DNA from: a virus
Strand: one strand, 5' to 3'
DNA: 22,533 nt
Virus record (IMG/VR): IMGVR_UViG_3300031801_000025
Location: 1-22,533 of that record
The notes beneath the pieces were generated by a model. The model made no database searches and was not told where the DNA came from. It saw only the letters and a program-made list of their open reading frames with translations. The position numbers and the translations under genes were made by a program. Position 1 is the stretch's first letter, and every line of letters starts with the position of its first letter. Shown here one piece after another: positions 13,769-20,174 of this stretch.

Positions 13769-14269
13769 ATGAGCGATGACGATATTAAAAACATTATTCA
13801 ATTTCCTACAGATAAAATTGTAAGGCGTGTAGGTAAAGATCAACAAAGTAAAAAAATTCAAAACAAACTTAACGATCAATTAAAGAAACAGCAAACAAAA
13901 CAATATATTGAATCTGCTGTAGATGATATAGTTATGAAATTAATAAACAGTTTTCTAGATATGGCCATAAAAACAGATAAGATAACATTTACAAAAGACT
14001 TGGCTATGGTGGTAGACACATTAAGAGGTTTAATCTACAGAGATTTTGGAATGAAACATACCTCTCACTCTTTAACAGACAAATTGGTAGATATAAAACA
14101 ATTAAAGAATGGTCATAGATCAGCTAAAATTGATTATAGTAGGGTAGTAGAAGCAAAACCGGCAACACCAACTAGACCATTTAGTAAAGATATAAAAGAA
14201 GAAGTTGATGACCTATCAAATGGTGCCAACCAATTTTTTACAGATGAAACAGATAATGATAAAGATTAA
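13769..14269 (+). CDS. Conserved-looking protein of unknown function
   Basis: 166 aa, cytoplasmic. Begins MSDDDIKNIIQFPTDKIVRR, a style I associate with an unnamed family in T4-like cyanophages, but no function is known to me. A basic Gln/Lys-rich helix (KKIQNKLNDQLKKQQTKQ) is followed by a predicted helical core (DDIVMKLINSFLDMAI...LAMVVDTLRGLIYRDF) and an acidic tail. It has no ribosome binding site and overlaps the -10 of the 13740 promoter. It precedes the HTH and RNase H genes, suggesting a replication or expression-related context. Confidence 0.65.
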   Translation: MSDDDIKNIIQFPTDKIVRRVGKDQQSKKIQNKLNDQLKKQQTKQYIESAVDDIVMKLINSFLDMAIKTDKITFTKDLAMVVDTLRGLIYRDFGMKHTSHSLTDKLVDIKQLKNGHRSAKIDYSRVVEAKPATPTRPFSKDIKEEVDDLSNGANQFFTDETDNDKD

Positions 14270-14273
14270 CGGA

Positions 14274-14287
14274 ATTCCAACTGGAAT
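14274..14287 (+). promoter_or_regulatory. Operator-like dyad upstream of the HTH gene
   Basis: ATTCCA (14274-14279), two bases, TGGAAT (14282-14287): a perfect six-base dyad. A third half-site GGAAT at 14271-14275 overlaps it, making GGAATTCC. It lies about 50 bases before the start of the HTH protein, and TTGCAG follows at 14293. This is the position expected for an autoregulatory binding site; that role is inference. Confidence 0.35.
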
Positions 14288-14337
14288 CGCCTTTGCAGGT
14301 TGTAAAATAGTTAATAATAAAAAAGGAGACTTAAACA

Positions 14338-14634
14338 ATGTTTAAATCTATAAAGAAAGCTTTAGGTAGAGTCGGAAGACCTACTATGAGCAAAACTCAA
14401 AAGGTATTAAATCTTTTGAATAGAGGTGACTCTGTATCTTGGAAAATTTTAAGAAACAGATTTGACCTTCAATCGCCAAGAGCGATGATTGATAAATTAA
14501 GATCACAAGGCAATATGGTCTATATCAATAAGTCAGTAAAAGGTACTTCTTACAGAGTAGGTACACCAACAAAAGCTATTATAGCTGCTGGTATACAAGA
14601 AATGTATGGTACGCCTTTCGCTTACAAAAACTAA
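14338..14634 (+). CDS. Winged-helix/HTH-like DNA-binding protein
   Basis: 98 aa with AAAAGGAGA ahead of the ATG, one of the strongest ribosome binding sites here. A basic N-terminus (MFKSIKKALGRVGRP) is followed by TKQKV-like helices: SKTQKVLNLLNRGDSVSWK, ILRNRFDLQSPRAMIDKL (helix-turn-recognition helix), then a wing-like beta hairpin NMVYINKSVKGTSYRV. This matches small HTH proteins found in T4-like marine phages. It may be a transcription regulator or a DNA-binding accessory factor. A dyad lies upstream and a strong hairpin downstream. Confidence 0.7.
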   Translation: MFKSIKKALGRVGRPTMSKTQKVLNLLNRGDSVSWKILRNRFDLQSPRAMIDKLRSQGNMVYINKSVKGTSYRVGTPTKAIIAAGIQEMYGTPFAYKN

Positions 14635-14653
14635 TATACATAATAGTATATAA

Positions 14654-14679
14654 AATGGTGGCGAGAAATCGCCACTATT
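14654..14679 (+). other. GNRA-capped RNA hairpin in the intergenic gap
   Basis: GTGGCGA (14658-14664), loop GAAA (14665-14668), TCGCCAC (14669-14675) make seven perfect pairs. Flanking AATG/TATT extends the stem to 11 pairs with one G-U. A GNRA tetraloop on a GC-rich stem is very stable in this AT-rich sequence. No T-tract follows, so it fits an mRNA end-protector, processing site or protein-binding hairpin better than an intrinsic terminator. It separates the HTH gene from the coiled-coil/RNase H pair. Confidence 0.6.
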
Positions 14680-14697
14680 CAACTTAAACGGAGATTT

Positions 14698-14907
14698 ATG
14701 TCAACTAAAGTACAATTACAAAAACAAATAGAAACATTAGAAGATACAAACAAATGGTTTAAGAAACAAATTGAACCACACGATTGTGGTTGGATGCTTA
14801 CAACCATTGATGGTATAAAGTATAGAATAAAAATATTAAAGGGAAGATTAAGAGCAAAATTAAAAGGTAAATTGGTTAAAGAAAAACATTGGAGTGAATA
14901 TCTATAA
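14698..14907 (+). CDS. Small coiled-coil basic protein
   Basis: 69 aa, ribosome binding site ACGGAGA. The N-terminal helix (VQLQKQIETLEDTNKWFKKQ) looks like a coiled coil; a middle segment DCGWMLTTIDGIKYRIKILK and a basic end (RLRAKLKGKLVKEKHW) follow. It overlaps the RNase H gene by one base (TAATG), so the two are probably produced together. No recognised family; could be an accessory factor for the nuclease, which is a guess from position. Confidence 0.6.
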   Translation: MSTKVQLQKQIETLEDTNKWFKKQIEPHDCGWMLTTIDGIKYRIKILKGRLRAKLKGKLVKEKHWSEYL

Positions 14908-15758
14908 TGATACTAGTGGATTTAAATCAAGTATTAATATCTAACTTAATGGTTCAGACTAGAGGTAAGCCAGAAGTTAAACCTAATTTAGATATGGTGA
15001 GACAGATGGTTTTAAATTCATTGAGAGGTTTTAATATAAAATTTAGAGACGAGTATGGTAAAATGATATTATGTTCAGACGCTCCCAATCCTTGGCGTAG
15101 AGAAATATTTCCACTTTATAAACATAGTAGACGAAAAGGTAGAGTAGATTCAGATACAGATTGGGACAATATATTTGATATAATGTTGACTATTAAGAAT
15201 GAACTAATAGAAAACTTTCCATATATTGTTATGCATGTTGCCAAAGCAGAGGCAGATGATATTATTGCTTGTCTTATAAAATTGAGAGAAGAAGATAAGT
15301 ATTTGATAGTATCTGGTGACAAAGATTTTATCCAACTACACCATTATGGAGACGTTTACCAATTCAGTCCAATATTAAAAGGTTTTATTGGTGCAAACGA
15401 AGACCCTATACAATTCTTACATGAACAGATTATTAAGGGTGATAGATCAGACGGTGTACCAAACGTATTGAGTGCCGATGATATATTTTTAGATAAGGGA
15501 GTTAGGCAGAGACCTATTAATAAGAAAAGATTGGCTGAATTTACTGATATAGAAACATCATTAGACACAGAACCATCAATTAAGAAAAACTACCAACGGA
15601 ATAAGAGACTAATTGACTTGTCTCAAATACCAGAACACATAGAAAAAAGTATTATAAATACTTACAAGAATTATAAAGCTAAAGACAGGTCGCTCCTGTT
15701 AGATTACTTTATGAAAAATAAAATGAAGACATTGATTGAACAAGTTAATGACTTTTAA
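14907..15758 (+). CDS. rnh: RNase H, T4-type 5'-3' exonuclease (FEN-1 family)
   Basis: 283 aa; T4 Rnh is about 305. Removes RNA primers and flaps from lagging-strand fragments at the replication fork. FEN-family acidic residues are in order: D5 (ILVDLNQ), the E115/D117/D118 group (KAEADDIIACL), D138 and D140 (VSGDKDFIQL), and IKGDRSDGVPNV (D179/D182), the last being the helix-hairpin region that contacts DNA. The basic PLYKHSRRKGR segment corresponds to the arch. It starts on the stop of the preceding gene and is followed by a gene with its own GGAG site. Confidence 0.92.
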   Translation: MILVDLNQVLISNLMVQTRGKPEVKPNLDMVRQMVLNSLRGFNIKFRDEYGKMILCSDAPNPWRREIFPLYKHSRRKGRVDSDTDWDNIFDIMLTIKNELIENFPYIVMHVAKAEADDIIACLIKLREEDKYLIVSGDKDFIQLHHYGDVYQFSPILKGFIGANEDPIQFLHEQIIKGDRSDGVPNVLSADDIFLDKGVRQRPINKKRLAEFTDIETSLDTEPSIKKNYQRNKRLIDLSQIPEHIEKSIINTYKNYKAKDRSLLLDYFMKNKMKTLIEQVNDF

Positions 15759-15779
15759 CATATATATGGAGAATAAATT

Positions 15780-16307
15780 ATGGCAATAGCAAAAATAAAT
15801 CCATCATTAGCGGCGTCATCTAGAACAGCAGGTTCAGGAGAACCTACTGTACATGAGGTTTTTACGGAAATTAACAATGCTAAAGATAAACCAAAAAAGA
15901 TAGCAATCTTAAAACAACACAACAACCAAGCAATGAGAGCCTTGCTTAAGGCTGCATTTGATCCTAAAATAGAGTTTGATTTACCAAAAGGAAGACCTCC
16001 TTACATAGCAAATGAAGCTCCAGCAGGAACAGAACATACAAGTCTATTTTTCGCAAGTAAGAAACTATGGCACTTTGTTAAAGGTGCTGATCCAGAAACC
16101 AATAGAGTACATAAAGAAAAGATGTTCCTTGGTTTATTAGAATCTTTACACGAAAAGGACGCTGAGCTTATGATTGGTATCAAAGACAAGAACATCAACA
16201 ACATGTATAAAGGATTAACGGCTCAAATGGTCAAAGAGGCTTTTAACTGGTCGGATGAATTTGTACAACAGACAAAAAAGTCGATTCTTAACGAATTATT
16301 GACTTAA
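15780..16307 (+). CDS. Conserved T4-like phage protein of unknown function (possibly DUF6433)
   Basis: 175 aa with GGAG eight bases upstream. Features: TVHEVFTEINNAKDKPKKIAIL then RALLKAAFDPKIEFDLPKGRPPY, and a helical C-terminal part (GLLESLHEKDAELMIGIKDKN...GLTAQMVKEAFNW). I recognise this as a protein conserved across T4-like marine phages, and I believe it is the DUF6433 group, but I cannot confirm the number. The ...LHEKDAELMIGIKDK... helix resembles a motif of phage replication-associated unknowns. It ends the replication unit, just before the strong stem-loop at 16316. Confidence 0.7.
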   Translation: MAIAKINPSLAASSRTAGSGEPTVHEVFTEINNAKDKPKKIAILKQHNNQAMRALLKAAFDPKIEFDLPKGRPPYIANEAPAGTEHTSLFFASKKLWHFVKGADPETNRVHKEKMFLGLLESLHEKDAELMIGIKDKNINNMYKGLTAQMVKEAFNWSDEFVQQTKKSILNELLT

Positions 16308-16315
16308 ATCCTCAC

Positions 16316-16349
16316 TTTTTAAGGGTGCGACATACCGTACCCTTAAAAA
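16316..16349 (+). terminator. Strong stem-loop, probable transcription terminator
   Basis: TTTTTAAGGGT (16316-16326) pairs perfectly with ACCCTTAAAAA (16339-16349); GCG/CGT adds three inner pairs including one G-U, leaving a six-base loop. It follows the 15780 gene and precedes the 16387 promoter. The T-run is in the 5' arm, and a second CCCTT followed by ATTTT (16351-16359) gives an alternative stem with a T-rich tail, so it may terminate in either direction. Confidence 0.65.
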
Positions 16350-16386
16350 ACCCTTATTTTACACGCTTTTTAAATATATTTTTCGC

Positions 16387-16415
16387 TTGACTATTATAGC
16401 GGTTTGGTATATAAT
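16387..16415 (+). promoter_or_regulatory. Near-consensus sigma70 promoter
   Basis: TTGACT (16387-16392), 17-base spacer, perfect TATAAT (16410-16415): the best promoter in the window. The start is expected near 16422, giving a 24-base leader with AGAAAGG before the ATG at 16446. AATAAATA (16413-16420), a T4-like late motif, overlaps the -10. It drives the envelope/lysis module. Confidence 0.8.
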
Positions 16416-16445
16416 AAATATATAAAAAGAAAGGTATATTATATT

Positions 16446-16778
16446 ATGAAAAAGTTTTTAGCGACAATATTGATAATCTGTAGCACATTATGGTTCGGTT
16501 TATCAAGTATAGCAAAGGCAGATGACTACACTAACGCAGTTATTGGCCATGTTATATCAGAAACTATTAAAAACAGTGACATTGACAACAAGGCTATCCT
16601 AGAAAGTGAACTAGAAAGACTTGGACACCTTTATGCTTTGGAAATGATTTCAGTTATACAGAAACATTTGCCATACATTTTAGATTCTGTAATGACAGAA
16701 TTAAGATTAAAGGCTGACCACGAGTATAAGTGTAAATTATTGGAAGATACTAAAGCGCTTGATAAAGATTGTATATAA
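16446..16778 (+). CDS. Small exported (periplasmic) protein
   Basis: 110 aa from ATG 16446, preferred because the 16404 in-frame start lies before the predicted transcript start. MKKFLATILIICSTLWFGLSSIAKA-DD is a textbook Sec signal with cleavage after AKA (residue 25). The mature part is helical (ETIKNSDIDNKAILESELERLGHL...MISVIQKHLPYILDSVMTEL) with two Cys near the C-terminus that could form a disulfide. First gene after the strongest promoter in the window, so probably abundant. No family recognised. Confidence 0.75.
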   Translation: MKKFLATILIICSTLWFGLSSIAKADDYTNAVIGHVISETIKNSDIDNKAILESELERLGHLYALEMISVIQKHLPYILDSVMTELRLKADHEYKCKLLEDTKALDKDCI

Positions 16779-16808
16779 TGATTAACTTAAACAGAGGAAA
16801 AGAGTTGT

Positions 16809-17240
16809 ATGTTAAGAAAATCAGTAAAGTCAAAGATCACCAAAACTAAAAGGATCATTCAGATAGACCTTAAAAATCAAAGAAGAAAATATAAAACAAC
16901 TTACAATGATATTAAGAAATATTTTATTATGCTTAATGAACTAATTTTTGACAACAAGTTATCTCCGTTTAACAAGGTAATGATTAAACAGATCAGAGAT
17001 CACGAAAGAAAAGAAAAAATATACGGTCAAGTATTAACTTATGATTGGGCTAGACGTGGAACTAGAGAATATCAACTCCATATGAGACCTTACTACACTA
17101 ATAAAAAAGAATTTGCATGTACTTTGGCACACGAAATGGTACATTTATATCAGATGGTCAACGAAGGCGATACTGGTAACCATAACGCCTTGTTTTATAG
17201 TTACCGAACAAAATTAAATAGAATAGGATTGGATTTATAA
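16809..17240 (+). CDS. SprT-like zinc metalloprotease
   Basis: 143 aa. Zinc-binding HEMVH (residues 108-112) in FACTLAHEMVHLYQM, with a third ligand candidate H125 in TGNHNALFYSYRTKLNRIG; this is the HExxH...H layout of the SprT/Spartan family. The N-terminal basic region and the FIMLNELIFDNKL helix also match SprT-like proteins. In cells such proteases clear DNA-protein crosslinks. In the phage it may remove proteins from replicating DNA, or act on host proteins. It has an AGAGGAAAAGAG ribosome binding site and overlaps the next gene by one base (TAATG). No signal peptide, so cytoplasmic. Confidence 0.85.
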   Translation: MLRKSVKSKITKTKRIIQIDLKNQRRKYKTTYNDIKKYFIMLNELIFDNKLSPFNKVMIKQIRDHERKEKIYGQVLTYDWARRGTREYQLHMRPYYTNKKEFACTLAHEMVHLYQMVNEGDTGNHNALFYSYRTKLNRIGLDL

Positions 17241-17551
17241 TGAGTGAAATGACGAGAAGGAAAGTGAAAGAACTTGACCCTTACCTGAAAGGCAGAGTAG
17301 GTGAGGCGTTGATACAATTAGAACAATTGAAGAAACCATCAAATCTACCAGGTACAACAAAAACTTATTACACTGGTAATTGGGCTAAAGACGTGTATGA
17401 TAATTTTACAGATAAACAGGCAGCTGTTATATTTACTAAAGTTGCAAAAATGAAAGAAGGATTATCTTTATATCAATCCAAATTAGAATCATTTACAGAT
17501 GAAGAAGGAAAAGAATGGGTCGGATACGATTACATAGCGAGGAAACTATGA
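17240..17551 (+). CDS. Unknown protein coupled to the SprT-like protease
   Basis: 103 aa starting on the last base of the SprT stop. Contains GRVGEALIQLEQLKKPSNLPG and YYTGNWAKDVYDNFTDKQAAVIF, a mostly helical soluble protein with no signal or membrane span. Its 3' end overlaps the lysin start by four bases (ATGA), so it is translated between a protease and a wall hydrolase. No family recognised; a regulator or substrate adaptor would fit the position, but there is no direct evidence. Confidence 0.6.
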   Translation: MSEMTRRKVKELDPYLKGRVGEALIQLEQLKKPSNLPGTTKTYYTGNWAKDVYDNFTDKQAAVIFTKVAKMKEGLSLYQSKLESFTDEEGKEWVGYDYIARKL

Positions 17552-18120
17552 AAACAATAAAGACAATAGGAAGAACTTTAATGTTTGTAGTAATAGTTAT
17601 AGCTTGTGTATTTACTTTACACTTTTATAAGAAACAAGCAATGGCTGATGTGCCAATACAACCTAATTTTGAATATACAAACAATGAACAATTTTTACAA
17701 AATGTGAATCAATGTGTAGATTTTGTTTACTTTTATGACAGGACACTTGAAATGGTGGATTTAGATTTATTATTAGCTCAAGCGGCTCTAGAGTCGGGTT
17801 GGGGAAATAGTAGGTTTGCTAGAGTAGGTAAAAACCTATTTGGTATGAGAACCTATGATTTACAAGAACCACATATGTTGCCTTCAAACAGTCCTAAAAA
17901 ATGGGGAGTTAAGGTATACCAACACGAGTGTGATAGTGTTGCTCACTATATTAAAACTTTAAATAATCATACTTTATATGAAAAATATAGAGAACTATTG
18001 GCCACAGGTGCAGATAGTTTACTTTTGGTAGATACGCTTGAAGCATATGCTACTGATAAAGATTATTTTTGGAAAGTTAAAAGTATTATTAAAAAGATAA
18101 GAAAAGACTATAGGGACTAA
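17548..18120 (+). CDS. Membrane-anchored endo-beta-N-acetylglucosaminidase (Bax/FlgJ-like), candidate endolysin
   Basis: 190 aa from ATG 17548 (ATGA overlap with the upstream gene); a longer start at 17515 would put 11 polar residues before the anchor. Residues about 9-27 (RTLMFVVIVIACVFTLHFY) form an N-terminal span, then KKQAMAD looks like a possible signal peptidase site, so it is either a signal-anchor-release or a cleaved exported enzyme. The catalytic domain carries LLAQAALESGWGNSRFARV (E82 is the predicted acid) and NLFGMRTY, the hallmark of GH73/Bax glucosaminidases that cleave peptidoglycan glycan strands; KWGVKVYQHECDSVAHYI follows. Expected to act in the periplasm as the lysis enzyme or in local wall remodelling. 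T4 uses a different fold (gp e). Confidence 0.85.
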   Translation: MKTIKTIGRTLMFVVIVIACVFTLHFYKKQAMADVPIQPNFEYTNNEQFLQNVNQCVDFVYFYDRTLEMVDLDLLLAQAALESGWGNSRFARVGKNLFGMRTYDLQEPHMLPSNSPKKWGVKVYQHECDSVAHYIKTLNNHTLYEKYRELLATGADSLLLVDTLEAYATDKDYFWKVKSIIKKIRKDYRD

Positions 18121-18121
18121 T

Positions 18122-19051
18122 ATGTTCTTAATTTTATTAACATTTATAACAGCTATTTCTATATCTGTAATAGCCGCTGGTTATTCTATTGTAGGATTGG
18201 CAACTCTATTCGCAGGTGCTGTTGTACCTATTATTGCAATGGGTAGTGCTTTAGAAGTTGGTAAATTAGTGGCCGCTACTTGGCTATATCATAATTGGCG
18301 CTCAGATATACCTAGAATTTTAAAAACATATCTGTTTATAGCAATTATAGTATTAGTATTCATAACCTCTATGGGTATCTTTGGTTTCCTATCAAAGGCA
18401 CACCTAGATCAAGTTAAACCAATATCTGGTAATAATATTAAGATAGAATTATTAGATAAACGAATTAATCAACAAAATTTAATCGTAGTACGAGCAGAAA
18501 AACAATTAGAATTATTAGATAAGGCATTAGAAGTCTATATAGACAAAGAATATGTGACTCGTGGACTTAAAGAAAGAAAGGCACAAAAAGAAGAAAGAGA
18601 CCTTTTAAATGAGGCAATCTATAGTGCAAGTGATGAGATTGCAATTTTAATAACTGAAAAATCAGTTTTAGCATTAGAACAAGATAAGATAGAGGCCGAA
18701 GTAGGACCTATTAAATATATTGCTGAATTAATATATGGAGAACAGGCAAAAGACCATTTTGATGAGGCTGTTAGGTGGGTTATAGTAGTATTAATATTTG
18801 TATTTGATCCATTAGCAGTATTACTATTGATAGCGGCTAATATATCATTGAAACAAAGATCAATGAAAAAACAACTAACACTATCTGTAAAGAAAGAAAA
18901 TTTAGAAAGAAAAATAGCCAGATTGATAAGAAATAATAAGTATTTAAAACGTTATAGAAATGTGGTAAAAGACTATGACATGAGTCCAGATGAGATTAGG
19001 TTAAAGTTAAACCAAATAGTGAATTTAGATGATAAGAATAAAAATAATTAG
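18122..19051 (+). CDS. Multi-span coiled-coil membrane protein, recurrent in T4-like marine phages
   Basis: 309 aa. Hydrophobic segments at about 3-22, 26-55, 69-91 and 218-241; between 100 and 195 a long charged helical region (RAEKQLELLDKALEVYI..., DEIAILITEKSVLALEQDK) predicts a coiled coil. EVGPIKYIAELIYGE leads into the last span (RWVIVVLIFVFDPLAVLLL). The early segment MGSALEVGKLVAATWLYHNWR and ITSMGIFGFLSKAH recur in marine myovirus proteins as I remember them; the function is not known to me. With three N-terminal spans the coiled coil would face one side of the membrane. It follows the candidate lysin by one base and overlaps the next lipoprotein gene by 23 bases, a layout reminiscent of a spanin pair or holin partner. 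Confidence 0.7.
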   Translation: MFLILLTFITAISISVIAAGYSIVGLATLFAGAVVPIIAMGSALEVGKLVAATWLYHNWRSDIPRILKTYLFIAIIVLVFITSMGIFGFLSKAHLDQVKPISGNNIKIELLDKRINQQNLIVVRAEKQLELLDKALEVYIDKEYVTRGLKERKAQKEERDLLNEAIYSASDEIAILITEKSVLALEQDKIEAEVGPIKYIAELIYGEQAKDHFDEAVRWVIVVLIFVFDPLAVLLLIAANISLKQRSMKKQLTLSVKKENLERKIARLIRNNKYLKRYRNVVKDYDMSPDEIRLKLNQIVNLDDKNKNN

Positions 19052-19331
19052 TGTAATATTATTGCTCGTGGCATTGAATGGGTGTGGAACCCTACCAGCG
19101 TGGATTGGTACAAGTGCAGGTACATATGAAACGTATAAGACAATAACATTTACAAAAACAGGTGTAGACGTGGCTTTAGCGGCTAATGATATGCCTACAA
19201 CCAACGATGTTGCTTTATCAAAGATAACTGGTTACGATTGTAAAGTAAGTAGAATGTTAGATGAAGGATTACATGCGGTTTGCAAAGAAATAAAATATCA
19301 ATATCACCCGAGGCTTGACAAAGATAAGTAA
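19029..19331 (+). CDS. Small lipoprotein overlapping the membrane-protein gene
   Basis: 100 aa. Signal MIRIKIISVILLLVALNGC with lipobox ALNGC (acylated Cys19). The mature part GTLPAWIGTSAGTYETYKTITFTKTG, then ALAANDMPTTNDVALSKITGYDCKVSRMLDEG, with two Cys (GYDC, HAVC) that could form a disulfide, resembles small outer-membrane lipoproteins of proteobacteria. It starts 23 bases inside the preceding gene. As an outer-membrane partner to a coiled-coil inner-membrane protein it could act like an o-spanin, but it is larger than Rz1-type spanins and this is inference. Confidence 0.7.
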   Translation: MIRIKIISVILLLVALNGCGTLPAWIGTSAGTYETYKTITFTKTGVDVALAANDMPTTNDVALSKITGYDCKVSRMLDEGLHAVCKEIKYQYHPRLDKDK

Positions 19332-19343
19332 ATGAGGTATAGT
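19315..19343 (+). promoter_or_regulatory. Sigma70-like promoter
   Basis: TTGACA (19315-19320), 17-base spacer, TATAGT (19338-19343), lying over the stop of the lipoprotein gene and the start of the next. The expected transcript start is near 19349-19350, at the second of two ATGs (19347, 19350), which would give a leaderless message for a shorter form of the next protein. Strong match to consensus. Confidence 0.6.
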
Positions 19344-19535
19344 ATAATGATGGCACCGATAGATATAGAAAGAATAACTGAAGGAAAATACAAGGTTGAA
19401 AGACTTATAAACAATGCTGTTAGAGCTTGTAAAAACTCTACCGAAGATTGGGCTAAGACCTTTTGGCATGGTGTATTTGTTAAGTTGTGTAAAAAATATA
19501 ACAGAGAAGATTTGTATAATAAAAATTTACATTAA
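19332..19535 (+). CDS. Small soluble protein of unknown function
   Basis: 67 aa from ATG 19332; alternatives at 19347 and 19350 would fit the predicted start of the 19315 transcript, with DIERITEGKYKVERLINNAV following. Contains helical segments (NNAVRACKNSTEDWAKTFWHGVFVKL), no signal or membrane span, two Cys. Ends with an overlap (TAATG) to the next gene. No family recognised. The true start is uncertain because the promoter's -10 lies inside the longest version. Confidence 0.55.
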   Translation: MRYSIMMAPIDIERITEGKYKVERLINNAVRACKNSTEDWAKTFWHGVFVKLCKKYNREDLYNKNLH

Positions 19536-19723
19536 TGATTATTAAAATTGCAGTATTATTAAACTCTATTTGTATAATATTGATGTTGTTTATGTTATCA
19601 AAACAGTATGCTGATATGAGTACTTTATGGGATACTGTAATGGAAATAGATATTATGTTTAACGATATTATTGATAAAATTAAAAATGAAAGAGAAGGAG
19701 TTAAAATACTATGGGTAAAATAA
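19535..19723 (+). CDS. Small N-terminally anchored membrane protein
   Basis: 62 aa. Residues 2-22 (IIKIAVLLNSICIILMLFML) form one hydrophobic helix with few charges in front. The remainder (SKQYADMSTLWDTVMEIDIM and a charged end) looks helical. The overlap with the upstream stop (TAATG) suggests coupling, and its 3' end overlaps the next lipoprotein gene by 13 bases. An anchored periplasmic or cytoplasmic helix is likely; function unknown. Confidence 0.55.
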   Translation: MIIKIAVLLNSICIILMLFMLSKQYADMSTLWDTVMEIDIMFNDIIDKIKNEREGVKILWVK

Positions 19724-19893
19724 TGACGTTTTTATTATTACTTTTTGTAATTGCAGCCTGTTCTGGAAAAGAAATATCATTTGGTAAGAAATGTATGGAA
19801 AAAGATGACCATATAGTTTATTCTTACATATGGTTTACTGAAAAAGAACACCCAGCTGATACAGAAACTTGTAAAAAAATAGAGAAAAAGTAA
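19711..19893 (+). CDS. Very small lipoprotein
   Basis: 60 aa with AGAAGGAG ten bases before the ATG. Signal MGKIMTFLLLLFVIAAC with lipobox VIAAC (acylated Cys17). The mature part is 44 residues, with two further Cys (KKC, ETC) that could pair, and is charged. Such tiny lipoproteins in phages can be o-spanins or exclusion factors; here there is no adjacent i-spanin-like partner other than the small anchored protein just upstream, which overlaps it by 13 bases, so the two may work together. Confidence 0.65.
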   Translation: MGKIMTFLLLLFVIAACSGKEISFGKKCMEKDDHIVYSYIWFTEKEHPADTETCKKIEKK

Positions 19894-20076
19894 ATGCCAG
19901 GTAAAGGTAGATTAACAAAATCTACTACATTTAAATGGGATGGTAGAAGTAGAATAACTACCAAAAAATATAAGGATAATTATAATGAAATATTTGGTAG
20001 AAAAGGATCAGTTTTAAATACTGATAAAAGTTTTAAAAGTAAAGATTATACAAACAATAAAAAGGAAAGGAAATGA
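19894..20076 (+). CDS. Small basic protein of unknown function
   Basis: 60 aa starting immediately after the preceding stop. Strongly basic (Lys/Arg-rich) with GKGRLTKSTTFKWDGRSRITTKK then DNYNEIFGRKGSVLNT. No membrane span. The composition suits nucleic-acid binding, but no fold is recognisable. No clear ribosome binding site, so it may rely on translational coupling with the lipoprotein. Overlaps the next tiny gene by four bases (ATGA). Confidence 0.55.
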   Translation: MPGKGRLTKSTTFKWDGRSRITTKKYKDNYNEIFGRKGSVLNTDKSFKSKDYTNNKKERK

Positions 20077-20174
20077 TGGATTATTTAAAAGACGCTAAAA
20101 AATGGTTACTTGGTGAATTTCACGTACCAAGATATGCTCTTATATTATTAGCAATTATTGTGTTATGGATATAA
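20073..20174 (+). CDS. Tiny single-span membrane protein
   Basis: 33 aa from ATG 20073 (GGAAAGG before it, ATGA overlap with the upstream stop). An amphipathic front (MMDYLKDAKKWLLGEF) and a C-terminal hydrophobic helix (YALILLAIIVLWI) make a tail-anchored peptide. Its last bases overlap the start of the gene at 20165. Function unknown; size and shape resemble phage toxins or regulators of host membrane proteins. Confidence 0.5.
   Translation: MMDYLKDAKKWLLGEFHVPRYALILLAIIVLWI

Noticed and set aside
14256-14345. Possible 29-aa frame MIKINGIPTGIAFAGC...
   Set aside because: It has a coupled ATG, but the region carries an operator-like dyad and a ribosome binding site for the HTH gene; nothing supports translation.
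16779-16850. Short frame MINLNRGKELYVKK... before SprT
   Set aside because: 23 codons with no convincing ribosome binding site, overlapping the SprT start; most likely just the leader of that gene.
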